A stretch of DNA of 64,000 bases from contig QUOL01000016.1 of assembly GCA_009761415.1 (NCBI GenBank), positions 124,001 to 188,000 of the forward strand, written 5' to 3'. This DNA comes from Sarcomyxa edulis (Eukaryota > Basidiomycota > Agaricomycetes > Agaricales > Mycenaceae). Position numbers and translations under genes: made by a program. Each line of letters begins with the position of its first letter. Positions within the stretch are counted from its first letter, which is position 1. This document shows, piece after piece, positions 1-12,789 of this stretch. The notes below the pieces were generated by a model. It did not search any database, was not told where the DNA came from, and saw nothing but the letters and a program-made list of their open reading frames with translations.

Positions 1-2004
1 GAACGACTTTGATCTATCTGTGTTCGATGGTGCTTCGAACCAAGGTGCGTTGTTAATGCGTCTCATGCTAAGTCTTGACCGTAACGTTTGCCACCAAACA
101 TATTCAGAATTCAAAGATGATTCACATATCATACCACGCTCATCCTCCGTTATCGTCAAACGACTTCCATCTGCACGACCTGGCAAGGGTAAAGCTGCAA
201 TGTATATTGCCGGTACTACTGCTTCCGTCCCCATTTCAGAACCTACGCATAGACAGAATGGAGGTGGCCCGCCCAGCAACAATGCGTGGCATAAAGGTGC
301 CATGTCAAAACGTTTCGATGGCAAGGAAGAACATGCCAAACCCTCAACCGTCCGTCCTTTTCTCACTTTGTCCTTGGATCCCCCTTTACCTTTGTCTCTA
401 GTCGACCCCTCTGGAGGTCAAGTCATCCGTTACGAAAGGTGACGAAGCAGCCGCTATGGCTGCCATGTTTCAAGCGCAGACCGCGAACTGGGAGGAAACC
501 CAGGAAAAGATGTCCCAGTTGGTGTCGCCCCTTTTGCGGGTTTTTTTTGTCATATGTAGTAGCTCGATGTCTCATATACGCTATTTGTTTTTTCTTTTGT
601 TCCGCACCATATCTTCGAACAGTGCTACACGCATCTATAATCAGAATCCCCGTGGAACTGGTTTTGCTCGTGGCGGCGGCAAGCCCCATACTCCTCATCA
701 ACATCAACCACAGCATCAGCAGCCCGATAGACCACTACCGCCAAGTTATGTCTGCTATCGTTGTGGCCAAAAAGGTCTGCAATTTGTCCGTCGTATTACT
801 CCGACGTTCTGACTTTTCTTTCGAAGGTCATTGGATTCAGGACTGCCCCACAAACAACGATCGTGAATACGATAATAGACCTAGGATCAAGCGCACGACG
901 GGTATACCAAGAAGCATGCTCAAAGCCGTAGAGAATCCCAATATCGCCCAGCTCGCACAAGGCGTGATGGTCACGCCGGAGGGAGGCTACGTGGTTGCAC
1001 AACCTGACTCGTCCGTTATATTTCCCTTGCTCATGATGAGTATAATTAATCCGTCGATATAGTGCATCATGGCAAAAACAAGTTTCTAGACCTAAAGGAC
1101 TAACAGCTGCTGAAGTACGGGAGCGCACGCCGACAGATGCCTCACTCGTGTGTCCAATAGATAACAAACTTTTCCGCGATGCTGTCAAGACGCCATGCTG
1201 TGGCACACTGTACTGCGAAGAGTGCATACAGACACATCTACTTGAACGCGACTTCATTTGTCCACATTGCGGAAAGAAAATAGCATCACTCGATAAGCTA
1301 AACATGGATAAACCAATGCGTACGAAGGTTACAGACTACATCGAGAAAGCCATCGAGGACAGCAAGAAGGATGGTGAAGAAGAAGGTACTTCAAGCAGCG
1401 CCAACGCTCCATCGGGCAGCGGGCAGGTACGTTTTCGATCATGCACAGAGCTATCGTAGTCTTGACATATGGTCGATTTCAGTCTTCCAATGCTCAAGAC
1501 GCAAATAATCAAGAGCAAGACTTCTACTCCGACCAACAACCAGGCTCGAATATTGACATGTCACAACTCCTCGTCGACAGCATCCCCCAACTCCAAGCCA
1601 ACATCGCCCAAATCTCCGTCATGCTCCAAAACCCTTCCCTCCCAAATCACGTACGACAAACGACAGAGATGCAGCACCATCAAATGCAAATGCAGCTTCA
1701 ACAGGCTCAAGCTTTCCAAGCCGCGTTGGCGGCCGCTACTAGTTTCCAGCAGCAGCAGCAACAAAGTATGAATGCGGGCATGGGGTATAACATGAACATG
1801 GGTTATCAGGACCAGAAACCCGATTATAGGACGTGGACTAACAACGCTTTCTCGAACCAGCAGCCTGCGGGACAGGATTCTGCGTATCAGCGGTTACCTC
1901 TGAACAACCGTCGTCGTAATCTTAAACGGGAGCGTCCTTCGGATTTCTTGGAGGTAGGAGGACCGGGGGAGCAGGAGAGTAAGGTTCCAAGATACTGGGA
2001 ATGA
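1..2004 (+). CDS. mpe1: Mpe1/RBBP6-type pre-mRNA cleavage and polyadenylation factor, 5' end missing
   Basis: This is the 3' part of an Mpe1-like subunit of the nuclear cleavage and polyadenylation complex. The window opens inside the DWNN ubiquitin-like domain (NDFDLSVFDGASNQ; after an intron at 45 to about 103, KDDSHIIPRSSSVIVKRLP). A CCHC zinc knuckle follows (CYRCGQKGHWIQDC, joined across an intron near 775-828). Next comes a RING/U-box-like finger at 1148-1290 (CPIDN, CCGTLYCEEC, CPHCGKK). The tail is rich in Gln and Met and ends at TGA 2002-2004. The order DWNN, zinc knuckle, RING is diagnostic of the Mpe1/RBBP6 family, whose RING half can act as a ubiquitin ligase. At least six short introns are needed to join the exons. 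The start codon lies left of the window. It converges on vps5 with about 350 bp between the stops. Confidence 0.9.
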
Positions 2005-2353
2005 ATGAAAATGCTATTCAAGTGAAGCAAGTATGGGGACACATGCGCATATAATCAGGCAGTGGACGGTTTTTACACATCACATCACATCACATATTAT
2101 TGATAGACACGGATAATGGCGCGCGATAACACCCTATAGCTTCCTCGTTCTTCATTTCTTAACATGCTACTCGTCTTCGTTTCAAGTTTTGAGCCATTGT
2201 ACACACTACTTATCAGTACTGCACTTCACACAATCAATGAAAATCCAAAATTTGCGGTATATTATGATCAATGAACGTCCTAATTCCATAGGTGTGCGAT
2301 TAGCATCGTTCGAAAAGATAAACGATGTAGAGTATATCAATTGTAGGAGGCAC
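2005..2353. other. Convergent 3' intergenic region
   Basis: The stretch lies between the mpe1 stop and the vps5 stop and should hold both 3' UTRs. A short CACAT-type microsatellite lies at about 2079-2096. No gene is seen. Confidence 0.6.
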
Positions 2354-4952
2354 TCAAGTTGAGACAGATGGCGCGCCGCTCCTCCCTCCTCCTACTTTTT
2401 TGAGGAGCATATGTTGATAGTTCTCCCAGGCGTTGATCAACTACCGTCAAAAAAATCAGTCGGTAAATCAAAGCGAATAAAACAGGTGTATATCGCACCT
2501 CCTTCTGCCGCCCAATCATCCCCTCCAAAAACGCATGCAGAGAGTCCTTAAAATCCTCGATCCGCTCCTGCTCAAACCGCGCTACTTCCGATTTGATAAG
2601 TTTCGACACATGGTCGAATTCGTGTTTAGCGTCCAGCGCTCGTCGTTCAGCCTAGTGTGCTAATAGTCAGCATGGCCCATACCTGGAAACGATGGGGGAC
2701 GAGAGAGAGAGAGGTGGGAAGAAACGTACCTCAGCGATCTGGCTTAACGAATAACCTAACCGATCATTGGGTATCCTGCCTTGCGCACGGTTTTTCTCGT
2801 GCGCTTGTTTAGTTCGTAGGAGGTCGCTGTCGGCTGTGCGCCATGCGTGGTATGTTCGGATGCGTGAATTGAAAGCTAGCTGTTAGAGTTAGGGTATGTA
2901 TATCAGTCCCGGGTCCAGATACCCAATCCGAGTTCGAGAGAGAGGTAGGGAGAGAGACCACTAACCCGAACAGAATTGATCAATCTTGCGTATTCATCAA
3001 CTAACCTCGACATACATTCGTCAGTCATCAATCATACTATACGAGCACGAGAAAAAAAAAGGGACCGGGGGTATCCTCTCCTCACCTGTTCCCATCAAAG
3101 TAACCATATCCTGTTCAGACTGCATACTCTGCAGATCTTGCGCTGTCCGTTCGGTTTCGGAGAGACCAGCAAGCGAATGCGAGAGTTGTTTGCCAACATC
3201 TGATGCTGAGAGGTCGCTGACGGTTTGTGCGAATTCGCCTGTGGCGACGGAGAGGTCTGTATGTGGGACGAAACATGACCATGATCAGTATGTATTTGGA
3301 TTGAGAATGAGAAGTGAAGGAGCATGCATGCCTAGACGGTGTTTAGCGACTAACTCGATGGCTTTGACTAAACCGCGTAGCTGGGACTCTAGACTGTCCA
3401 GATATCCCTTTTGTCTGTCGAACCACTGCGGAAGGAAAGGCGTATCAGCGCATTGAAGGTGAGAGTTTAGTCTGGTTCTGGTTTCGTACCTCATCTGTCT
3501 CATAGAATCGAGGACCGACTATGGTTTGACCGATAGACGCCATAAGACCACCTCGCTCATTAGCAAGCTCGGCCTTCCTATGTCTGATCTACACGAGTCC
3601 CAGGCGTCAGTCAATTAATGTAGAATCGATGATAGCTAACACCAACATCCAACGCAAAACTATCACTCTCCAAGAAAAGCTTCAAATCAGGGTCTTTCGC
3701 GAGTACCGGATGATTAGCAATCTTCTGTATACATTTCTCGAGTGCAAACCGACGCTGCCTGACGAAATGATCGTTGAACCGACCGAAAGGATTCTTCTCT
3801 GGGACGGGTGGTACGACCACACCGGGGTTGTTGATGGATAATGTTTCGTAGAGCCAGAGAAAGTCGGAGTAGCGCCGGAGGACTGAGAAGGCTGATTTTT
3901 CGAACATTGGGGATGTAGTCTGGGATGAGAATGTAAAGGGTGAGAAGTGTGGATATAGGGGATATGGTGGAGGGTAACGACTGACTCGGGTGTGTACGGT
4001 GTACATTGTGAATGAACGTATGGGGTCACCGACTTTCTGTGGGTCTTCGACGGAGATGACGAAGACGGGTTGTAAGCCGTTGTCTAGCCGTTTCGGAGTG
4101 GGAACATCTCCGGGGTTCTAAATGTACAATTAGAGACGTAGGATAAGTGTGGGAGGTGTGTATACTGACAGGTGTAGGGAAACCGTATTCTGCGTCGGTG
4201 TGTTTCAACGTCTGCATGATAGGTTTATCGTCATCGCTATCATCGTCGCTTGGTGAACGTTCATTCGACCAAGAGCTTTGTCCAGCACCTTGCCATGCCC
4301 CAGAAGACTCTCCGCCAAGAGCTAGACTAGCAAACGACCGATCGACAATGGCTACTGGCGCAGGACGCTCCAATGGCGATACGACGGGTACTGAGCTTTC
4401 CCAGTCGGAAGGAGAGGGAGAGACTGTAGCGCTGTATGATGTATGATCGACACCAAGCTGTGTGGGCGGAGAAGGTATGGATATGGAGGTGTCTGTCTGG
4501 GGTGATGGTGAACGGTAGGGTTCTTCAGGTGCAGGGATGGATGGTTCGGGTTGGGTTGGTCGAATGGTAGCGATTTCGGAGAAGCTTGATGGTATGCTTT
4601 CTCGGAATCCAGGAGATCGAGGAGAGCTTGCACGGTGCAATGGTTCGTCGTCGTCCGAGTCGGCTGTCTGTGCGGTAGAGTCCAACGGGTCTGATGCAGT
4701 CTCACCTTCTGGTGTAATGCTGCTGCTACTACTAGGCCCGGGTTCATTACTTGTTTCTATAGCTTCTGCTGCAGTTGTTGGTGTCGTACTTCGGTCCTGG
4801 TCGAATGTAAACGCGTTCTGCGAATCTGCATGCTGTGCAAAGGGGGTAGACCAAGGATCTGGTGAGTTTGAACGTTTCGCGAATGGATCCTGGAATGGAT
4901 TTTCCTCTAGAGCACTTCGAGAGGGAGCGAGTAGGTCGTCGAATCCGTCCAT
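2354..4952 (-). CDS. vps5: Sorting nexin Vps5 (retromer PX-BAR subunit)
   Basis: A PX-BAR sorting nexin of the retromer, which retrieves cargo from endosomes to the Golgi. Translation starts at ATG 4952 (MDGFDDLLAPSRSALEENPF), followed by a long acidic, Ser/Pro-rich disordered region of about 250 residues. The PX domain spans roughly 4100-3650: VLRRYSDFLWLYETL, the proline stretch VVVPPVPEKNPFGRF, and FVRQRRFALEKCIQKI, which are the usual phosphoinositide-binding elements. The BAR domain is split over several short exons from 3600 down to 2370 and ends in FEQERIEDFKDSLHAFLEGM, the typical Vps5 C-terminus. After a last intron the protein reads LINAWENYQHMLLKK and stops at 2354-2356 with a short Gly/Ser extension. 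Family assignment is firm; internal BAR exon edges are not resolved. Confidence 0.9.
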
Positions 4953-5436
4953 GGGTCTAGCAGATGATATGAAGATCCAAAGGAGTCTGAGTCTCGGAGG
5001 TCGGCTAGGACGTTCGGCATGATTATTTGGCTACTCGCTCAAAAATAAATTCAAAATTACCTCCGTCGGAACGCTTAGAGCTTAGTCACGGTCGACGCTT
5101 AGTCGACGCTTAGAGCTGGGCTACTGCCGCCGACGACCATGGATCCGACCGACCTCTGCTTAGGCGACTACTCACTTGCTACTCTGAGCTCACGGGCATC
5201 GAAACTTTGTCGAAACTAGTCGACGAGTCACCGGTTATCGTGGTGGCTTTGCTTCTCAACTGCAGCGCGTGGTCTTCCCCATATTTATCTCGGGTTCTCT
5301 GGCAGGCATGGGACCGTAACTACTGTTAAGAGTAATAAGAAACTGCCAACCATTATGCACGTCTTGGATTGACCCTTGTACGTATATAGAGCAAGAGCCC
5401 ATCAATCTTTGGCTCTACTCCCTTTTTCACTGCACT
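4953..5436. other. Divergent intergenic region vps5 / P450-1
   Basis: This is the shared upstream region of vps5 (-) and the first P450 (+). A cluster of short direct repeats with core GACGCTTAG or ACGCTTAGAGC lies at 5071-5117. A TATA-like element precedes the P450. No gene is seen. Confidence 0.55.
5382..5388 (+). promoter_or_regulatory. TATA-like box of P450-1
   Basis: GTATATA about 55 bp before the P450-1 start. The paralogous gene downstream has CATATAA at a matching distance, which supports a conserved core promoter in the tandem pair. Confidence 0.4.
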
Positions 5437-7582
5437 ATGGACATGGATCTCCCTGCTTTCAACACATATGCAGCTGCGGGACTGGCGCTCATCTTACTTG
5501 TACTCTACAAGCATACCACAAGAGCCAACGTAGAGCTCCTCGTTTGTCCTCAAGTATATAGTCACGCGCTGATCTAACTTATAGTTGGATTTTATACCTG
5601 CCGTCGGACCCTCTGGACCACTATCCTCATACATAACGGCCTTCAAATCTCTTGTTAATGGTTGTACGATCCTACAAGAGGGTTACGACAAGTACCACCC
5701 CGCCATGTTTCGAATTCCCACCCTTGATAAATGGATCGTCGTTCTCAGGTCTGTCTCCTCGTACTCTCCTCGTTGCTTGCTCCAACTAATAACTCCCTAA
5801 ACCAGTGGGCCAAAGCTCATAGATGATCTACGACGCGCTCGTGAAGAAGATCTATCATTCTACGATGCCGTTGGGGATGTGAGTTATGTCTGTGTTGAGT
5901 TTACTGCGCATCAAGTAACACCTTACCAGGGACTCCAAATAAAATACACACTGGGTCCTGAGATAGAAACTAACCATTATCACGTTGAAGTCGTGAGATC
6001 GGCGCTGACGAGGAACTTGGGCGTACGGTTCTCCGACATCCGTGATGAAATCGTGCAGGCGTTCTCGGAGGTCTTGCCGCTCAAAGGAGATGGTAAGAAA
6101 CTCGACTTACTAGTCTCCGGTCTCTTAATGGACTAACTCAATCCCGCAGAGTGGTCCACCGTTCCAGCCGTCGCGACCGTGATGCAAGTGGTCTGTCGCA
6201 CAAGTAATAGACTCTTCGTCGGTCTCCCGTTATGTGAGTTCACTCATACTCAACTTCTTGTCATCTGTAGAGTTACTTATTGTAGGATCTTATAGGTCGT
6301 GACCCGGACTACTTAGCCCTCAACATCGAATTCACCGTCGCCGTAGCTACAGGTGCATATGTCATCAACCTTTTCCCCAAGGCACTTCATCCGTGAGTCA
6401 AACCGTCCTATCTCTAAGGTGTTCAAAACGAATATTGCTCACGCACATCGACAGAATCATCGGTCCCCTCGTCTCCCCCGTCCGCCGAGCCATGAAACGC
6501 GCCAGCAAACATCTCGCTCCTGTCATCGAGGAGCGCTTGAGGAACGAAGCTCAGTATGGAAAAGATTGGGCTGAGAGACCTGTTCGTGTCCTGATTCGCG
6601 ACAAGAACATTATACTAAATGATTTAATCTAACTGATGTGGATCCTTGACAGAATGACCTCCTCAGTTGGTTGATTGACGAAGCCCCAGAAGACCGAAAG
6701 ACGGTGTACGACCTCGCCTTGCGAATTATCGTGGTCAACTTTGCGGCCATTCATACTAGCTCTCTTGTAGGCTCCTTGTCGTACATATCAATCGTCAAAG
6801 CGTTTGCTCATACATGATATTGCATTTTAGGGATTTACCCACGCACTATACTCTCTAGCAGCGAACCCCGAATACGCACAGCCTATGCGTGAGGAAGTGG
6901 AAGCCGTTGTCAGGGAAGAAGGTTGGACTAAGGCTGCTATGGGCAAAATGCGAAAGCTCGACAGTTTTTTGAGGGAGTCTCAACGTCTGAACGGTTTAGG
7001 AGCCAGTACGTCCATAATCCATCTCATCATCTCTCTCTCTGGTCTCTGATCTGATAAATGGATACACAGACTCAATGGATCGTCTCGTTACCAAACCCAG
7101 CGGATTCACATTCTCCGACGGAACCACCCTCCCCAAAGGAACCCGTCTGACCGTAGCGATGTATGCCACTCACCATAACGAAACGATTTATGGGCTAAAC
7201 CCAGACGTATTCGATGGGTTCCGTTTCGCTAATATGAGAGACGCGGGAGAGGGCGAGGGTATTAAATATCAGATGGTCAATACGAATGTGGATTATGTGT
7301 CGTTTGGACATGGGAGGCATGCGTGTCCTGGACGGTACGTAGCTTGTACTTTGTCTGACCGTTTCTATTTCTGTAAATATCTTGTATGTATGTGCTCACC
7401 TTCAACTTCGAATTCCCTACAGGTTCTTCGCAGCCAACGAGTTAAAAGCCATGCTCGCACATGTTGTCACGACTTATGATGTCAAGTTCGAGGACGAAGG
7501 TGTTCGTCCGCCGAACGAGTGGTTCGGTATGACTTGCATTCCGAATAGGAATGCAAAGATTATGTTTAGGAAACGGCAGTGA
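5437..7582 (+). CDS. Cytochrome P450, kaurene-oxidase-like (P450-1 of tandem pair)
   Basis: A microsomal class II P450 monooxygenase of the basidiomycete family often labelled ent-kaurene oxidase-like. The first ATG is 5437; an ATG at 5443 (MDLPAFNTYAAAGLALILLV) matches the paralog's start and is equally likely. The N-terminus is a membrane anchor followed by the hinge LDFIPAVGPSGPL. Later landmarks are VVCRTSNRLFVGLPLCRDPD, the I-helix region NFAAIHTSSL, the K-helix FLRESQRLNGLGA (ExxR), and the heme loop FGHGRHACPGR with the cysteine ligand near 7325. It ends FRKRQ at 7580-7582. I can join 11 exons in frame with no stop, so the gene looks intact. The natural substrate is unknown; the label reflects similarity, not proven gibberellin chemistry. 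Confidence 0.88.
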
Positions 7583-8142
7583 CCGTAGGCTGAAGATGCA
7601 ATGCAAACAACTTGACGTCCTTACTCTGGATCTAGGGAGAGGGCAAATCGCCGAAGCCGTTGATATTGATAGCTTGCATTTGCTAAAGCAAGTTTAGTAA
7701 CAAGCCCCGGAAGACCAACCCGAAGAAATTTAGAATGGCTGTCCGAGGAAGATCGGGCAGTACGTATAGCTCGTTGTTGTTGTTCTACGAGCTCTAAATA
7801 AAACTCGACGTGCGAGATTCTACTTCATTTTCATTTCCTTAGTATCCCTGACCTCGGCATTTCCTTAGGACCGATAATATGCTCAGGTGCAGCAGGTTGC
7901 CGAATCACTTTCCCCGCAAATATCCAACTCACGATCATGATGAGACGAGAACGTCCAGAGGCGTGAGACCAGCACCTCGAAGACTCACACAGACTGACAA
8001 TATCTTGATCGTATCTTTGTACGTTCGACTCATGACTGGTTCGTCTTTTTTTACATGATCTGCTGTACGTGTTGTGTACGACACATATAAGTTGCATCGG
8101 TCCTCGACCCGTTCTTTGTTCCACTGTCTCTTCACTGACAAC
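7583..8142. other. Spacer between tandem P450s
   Basis: A 560 bp spacer holding the P450-1 3' UTR and the P450-2 promoter. A TATA-like CATATAA lies at 8084-8090, about 55 bp before the start. No coding sequence is supported. Confidence 0.55.
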
Positions 8143-10228
8143 ATGGATCTCCCTGCTTTCAACGCCTACGCGGCTGTTGGGCTTGCCATCATCACATTCA
8201 CACTGTACAAATATTTTACCAGAGTCAATGTGAAGCCCAAATATGCATGTATATGATCGGCCCGCTAATCACCTTTGTAGTTGGATTTCATACCCACAGT
8301 TGGGCCCTCTGGGCTGCTGTCTTACATCACGGCATATAGATCTCTTCGCAATGGTCGCCAGATTATGCAGGACGGTTATGACAAATACCACCCTGCTATG
8401 TTTCGAGTTCCATACATGGATAAATGGGTGGTCGTTCTCAGGTCTGTCGACTCGTTTCCTCGCACTAATCTCGCATCGATAACTCATGGATCTCTTGATC
8501 TAGCGGTCCAAAGCTCATCAATGATTTACGCCAAGCTCGTGAAGAGGACCTTTCTTTCCATCATGCGGTTCAGGAAGTAAGTACGTCAAGACCGATCGTT
8601 AGTTTCTTAGTATGCTGACCGCATACAAGTCGATCCAATCGAAATACACTCTTGGACCTGACGTGAATAGCAACCGTTATCACGTCGACGTTGTGAGGTC
8701 GCCGCTGACCAGGAACTTGGGAGCTCGTTTCTCTGATGTTCGTGACGAGATCGTTCAAGCGTTCTCGAGCGCATTGCCCCTCAGCGGTGACGGTAAGACC
8801 GATCAGCGCATCATTGTATCTGTCTGCTACTAAGGCCTAAGTATGCAGACTGGTTGACTGTTCCGGGCTTGAGTACTGTGATGCAAGTGGTCTGTCGAAC
8901 AAGTAACAGACTATTTGTGGGTCTCCCTCTTTGTGAGAACAAATGATTCTGACCTTTTTCCTGGACGTCGCTCACTATCTGACACATGCTAGGTCGTAAC
9001 CCAGATTACATTGCCCTCAATATTGAATTCACTATCGCTGTCACCTCGTGTGCTCATATCATCAATCTCTTCCCGAAATCACTCCAATGGTGAGTTGATA
9101 CTAGTAGGATCGCAGGTCTTTGTCCGCACGTCTTACGAATATTCAGGATCGTCGGGCCATTTTTCTCCCCCGTGTATCGAGCTATGAGGCGGGCCAGCAA
9201 GCATCTTACTCCTATGATTGAAGAGCGACTAAGAAACGAGGCTCGCTATGGAAAAGACTGGGCTGATAGACCTGTTCGTGTTCCCATCATTCATCACACT
9301 ATCTGTCACTGATAAGACTTCGCAATTGACAAAGAACGACCTACTCAGCTGGCTGCTCGACGAGGCTCCCGAGGACCGCAAGAATGTACACGATCTTGTC
9401 ATGCGAGTCCTCCTTGTCAACTTCGCGGCGATACACACCAGCTCTCTCGTTAGCATTTGAGTTCTTGTTCCGTTGAATCGTGCGTTTCTCACTGTTCTCT
9501 AGGGGTTTACACACGCGCTGTTCCATCTCGCTGCGAACCCAGAGTATGCGCAGCCTATGCGAGAAGAAGTAGAAGCCGTTGTACGGGAAGAGGGATGGAC
9601 CAAGGCCGCTATGGGGAAAATGCGAAAGGTAGATAGCTTCTTGAGAGAGTCACAACGCTTCAATGGCTTGGGGGCAAGTGAGCGCATACCTCTAGACTAT
9701 TTAAAGCTTGATTCTGATACATGTTTTTCGCAGCTACGATGAACAGACTTGTGACCAAACCAGATGGATTCACCTTCTCCGACGGAACTACTCTACCCGA
9801 AGGTACCTTCCTAACCGTAGCAATGCATGCCACCCACCATGATGAGGCCAGTCATGGACCAAATTCAGACGTATTTGACGGCTTCAGGTTTGCTAACATG
9901 AGGGAAGCCGGAGAGGGCGAGGGTATCAAATACCAAATGGTGAACACGAATGTGGACTATGTGCCATTTGGACATGGTAGGCACGCATGCCCTGGACGGT
10001 GCGTATGCTTCTCTGATGTGCTCGCAAATTGTCCTTGGACTTTTGATCCCGAATATAAATCTCCACAGATTCTTTGCAGCCAATGAGCTGAAAGCCATGC
10101 TCGCGCACATTGTCATGTCCTACGACGTCAAGTTCGAAAATGAAGGTGTTCGTCCGCCAAACGAGTGGAGCGCCTTGAATTGTCGTCCGAATAAGACTGC
10201 CAAAGTGATGTTCAGGAAACGGCAGTAG
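8143..10228 (+). CDS. Cytochrome P450, kaurene-oxidase-like (P450-2 of tandem pair)
   Basis: A paralog of the gene just upstream, in the same orientation. It starts at ATG 8143 (MDLPAFNAYAAVGLAI) and keeps the same exon plan: LDFIPTVGPSG, YHVDVVRSPLTRNLGARF, VVCRTSNRLFVGLPLC, NFAAIHTSSL, the ExxR helix FLRESQRFNGLGA, and the heme loop FGHGRHACPGR at about 9967-9999. The last exon ends FRKRQ at 10226-10228. All 11 exons join without a frameshift, so both copies appear functional. Intron positions and phases are the same but intron sequences have diverged, so the duplication is not very recent. Changes are scattered, including the N-terminal anchor and the stretch after the I-helix, which could alter substrate choice. 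Confidence 0.88.
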
Positions 10229-11468
10229 AGATTGTCTCTAATCTCGGAAACGACAACATTTCATTCGGAGTATAGATATATAGCATGTATCAGTCTCCAA
10301 GGTTTTGGAAGTACGGAATATTATGATCACTTCAACGATCATGCTTTGAATAGCGAGATCAAGTTCATAAGTTTTTCGCGATCTCTGAAATCATGTCGCG
10401 TCCGATGCTTTGGACGCGTCAAGGTCACGTTGACAGTCACGAAGGAAATTTAGCCGTACACGTGTTGACGCCATAGCCAAAGAGCTGCAAACTACCGCCG
10501 ATGATGATCGATGAAGGGATGATTTTCATGTTCAGATATCTGAGCGAATTCAAGAGCCAGAACTTGTATACAAGAGTGGTAGGCATATCAAGATATTACA
10601 GTAGTAGGCGCATAACCGACTTTCGCGGAGAATTTGTGTAGACAGAGAAATGCCATCTACACTAGTGGATGCAAGAGACGATGGACAAAGACATCGCAGA
10701 AGGGGACAAAAATGGACAGAGACAGTCCATGGAAATGGATCTATTCAACCGTCAGAATCATCGTCAGAGGGCAGAAGTCTCAAACATACCAATATACTAT
10801 TCAAGTGATGTTGACATCGTCAAGCCGGTCTTGTGGCAGGATACCCACCGTTCTGGAAATGATGTCTCCAGTAGGCGTTGCCTCCAGGGACAGGCTAAAA
10901 TAGTGGATTTAGTCTGGTTGAAGGAGATATATAATGAAGAGCATGGACGCCTACGTGGTTTGAAGAATTGGCTATATCTGACGGGGAAAGTATCAGCTCC
11001 TACGACTAGAACAAAAAGAAGTCGAGAGGCAATTTTACGTGGCTGTATGCATTGGAAAACATGGACTGGATTGAGATACCGACTTGTATCCCGAATGCAA
11101 ACCATATCCCCATCGTTGTAGTTTTGGCCAGGTATCCAAAGAGGAGACACTGCTTGTTTGTGGTTTGAGACAACTCGATAGCCACTCATTGAAGAAGAGT
11201 TGCAGGGAACAGATTGTCAGACGGGGGCACCCCAAAGGAGCGGCTTATATCTCTCTTCGACCGTGGTGGCATTATGTCAGCTAGAAACCCATCACGGAAT
11301 AATTTTAGTGCACCAGACCTCACCGTGTGACAGAGATCTTATCGATAAGAGATCCGTGATGCGATAGGACGATTGAAAGATGTTGACCATTATTCTGGAG
11401 TTTGTTATTGCGAGTGATATATTCAACATCTAACAACAAGAGGGACTCTGATACCTGTTGAAGTTAGA
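10229..11468. other. Intergenic region without recognised gene
   Basis: About 1.2 kb between P450-2 and the APH-like gene. An open frame of 150 codons at 10669-11121 (+) begins MQETMDKDIAEGDKNGQ; it resembles nothing I recognise and lacks clear coding character, as does an overlapping antisense frame at 10797-11189. A small lineage-specific gene or a decayed gene is possible but not supported. Confidence 0.4.
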
Positions 11469-12789
11469 TCACCACGAGGTCCGTAAATCGATGTCATCTG
11501 GAAGCTCCATAGCTTTAGGATCAGCACTGCTCCACAATGCCCGACGAGCCAAATCACGCAACGGCTTTCCGCGGTCCCTACCCTCTGCCCATAAAGGCGA
11601 TCGACGTGCGACCTCGTCCCACAGATAAATCTCTAGATCCTCGGTTTCCCTCGCTAGTGCGTCGTTGTCATAAATCAGAGCAGGACTGAAGAAGATGGGG
11701 GAGACATTCCAGATGGGGTTGGTCAATGTGCCTTCCCAATCAATGACGCCTACAATTCTCGTGGGATCGTCAGAAGACACCAGAATGTTGTAAGGGCACA
11801 GATCGACCGGTCGGAGAGTGATGGAAGACAGCAACATGTCGTTCGAACGAGTAGTAAGGCAAGGACAGTTCTTCTCAATGATTGACAGTGTATTACTGAC
11901 GTTGAGAAGGTCTTGTTTCGTCACGGGGTGTCGGGTATTGACATAAGATAGGTCACTATGCGCCAGAGCCCGTAGCCATTGAGAAGTGTCCCCGAATGGG
12001 CCGCATTTGTCACGAAGCGGAGGGCTTACATCGCCCAGTCTACTAGACGGTAGTGGGGCAACTGGGCCGACCGTAATTTGGCCCTTCGCGAAGGTAAGGC
12101 TGCCAATTGATTGGAAGCGAAGAGCAAACAATTGAGACCAGATATCTGCCACAGAAGAATATACAGTTTTCCGGTGCGCGGAAGACATAGAGGGCCACGA
12201 GTCGTACAAAGAAGGGGCTGGAATCTAAAATAGTCTTTGACCTGAGTGGCGATGGCCCATAACGAACACGAGACTCACATAATCCATGATCATCCACGGA
12301 CCGCCTACAGTTCTATCAGTATCGTTGTCGTACATATATATCTTTGGGATAGGGATTGATGTGTTCTCCTTGAGATAAATCATAGTAGCAACCTAGACTT
12401 CATGAGCAGGCCGACGGAGAGAACGGAGAGAACGAGGAGAGACAAGCTCACTTCTGATTCTAATGTCCACGGTGCGGTGATAGCTCTCCAAGGAATCGCA
12501 GCCATGAAAGCAAATTCGACGCGAACAACATACTCCTTCCCCAAGTGGAGGCGGAGGTGGGCTACCTGAATGCAAGTGATTTAAACTCCATTCGAGAGCA
12601 ACAATAACGTTCGAACGTACGAAATGTCTGCTTCCTGGACATAATTTCAGTACAATTACAAGAGAAGGACACCAGACTCACGATATGCCATTAAGGTCAC
12701 CTCGACACATCTGTCGCTGAATTCATCTTCTACGCGTCCAATGATAGGCTCGATATTTGGGCGTGTACGGTGGCCAGGGAGTCCATGGT
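11469..12789 (-). CDS. APH-like (aminoglycoside phosphotransferase fold) protein, 5' end unresolved
   Basis: A member of the large fungal group of protein-kinase-fold proteins related to aminoglycoside and choline phosphotransferases; targets in fungi are mostly unknown. Exons read upstream to downstream: DRCVEVTLMAYR, SRHFVAHLRLHLGKEYVVRV, AITAPWTLESEVATMIYLKE, IPIPKIYMYDNDTD and GGPWMIMDY, then a long exon from 12209. The catalytic region is RPVDLCPYNILV, followed by the metal-binding IVGVIDWEGT. The family's usual H-x-D reads P-V-D here: the aspartate is kept but the histidine is not. The stop is at 11469-11471. The first exon is open back to about 12805, but no in-frame ATG is seen, so a further 5' exon or a truncation is likely. 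An ATG at 12710 is in another frame. Confidence 0.72.

Noticed and set aside
5437..10228. Gibberellin biosynthesis by ent-kaurene oxidase
   Set aside because: The P450 pair resembles proteins labelled this way, but no kaurene synthase or other gibberellin gene is present, so the specific pathway is not claimed.
10669..11121. 150-codon open frame (+) considered as a gene
   Set aside because: No recognisable motif, no partner exons and an equally long antisense frame; left as unassigned.
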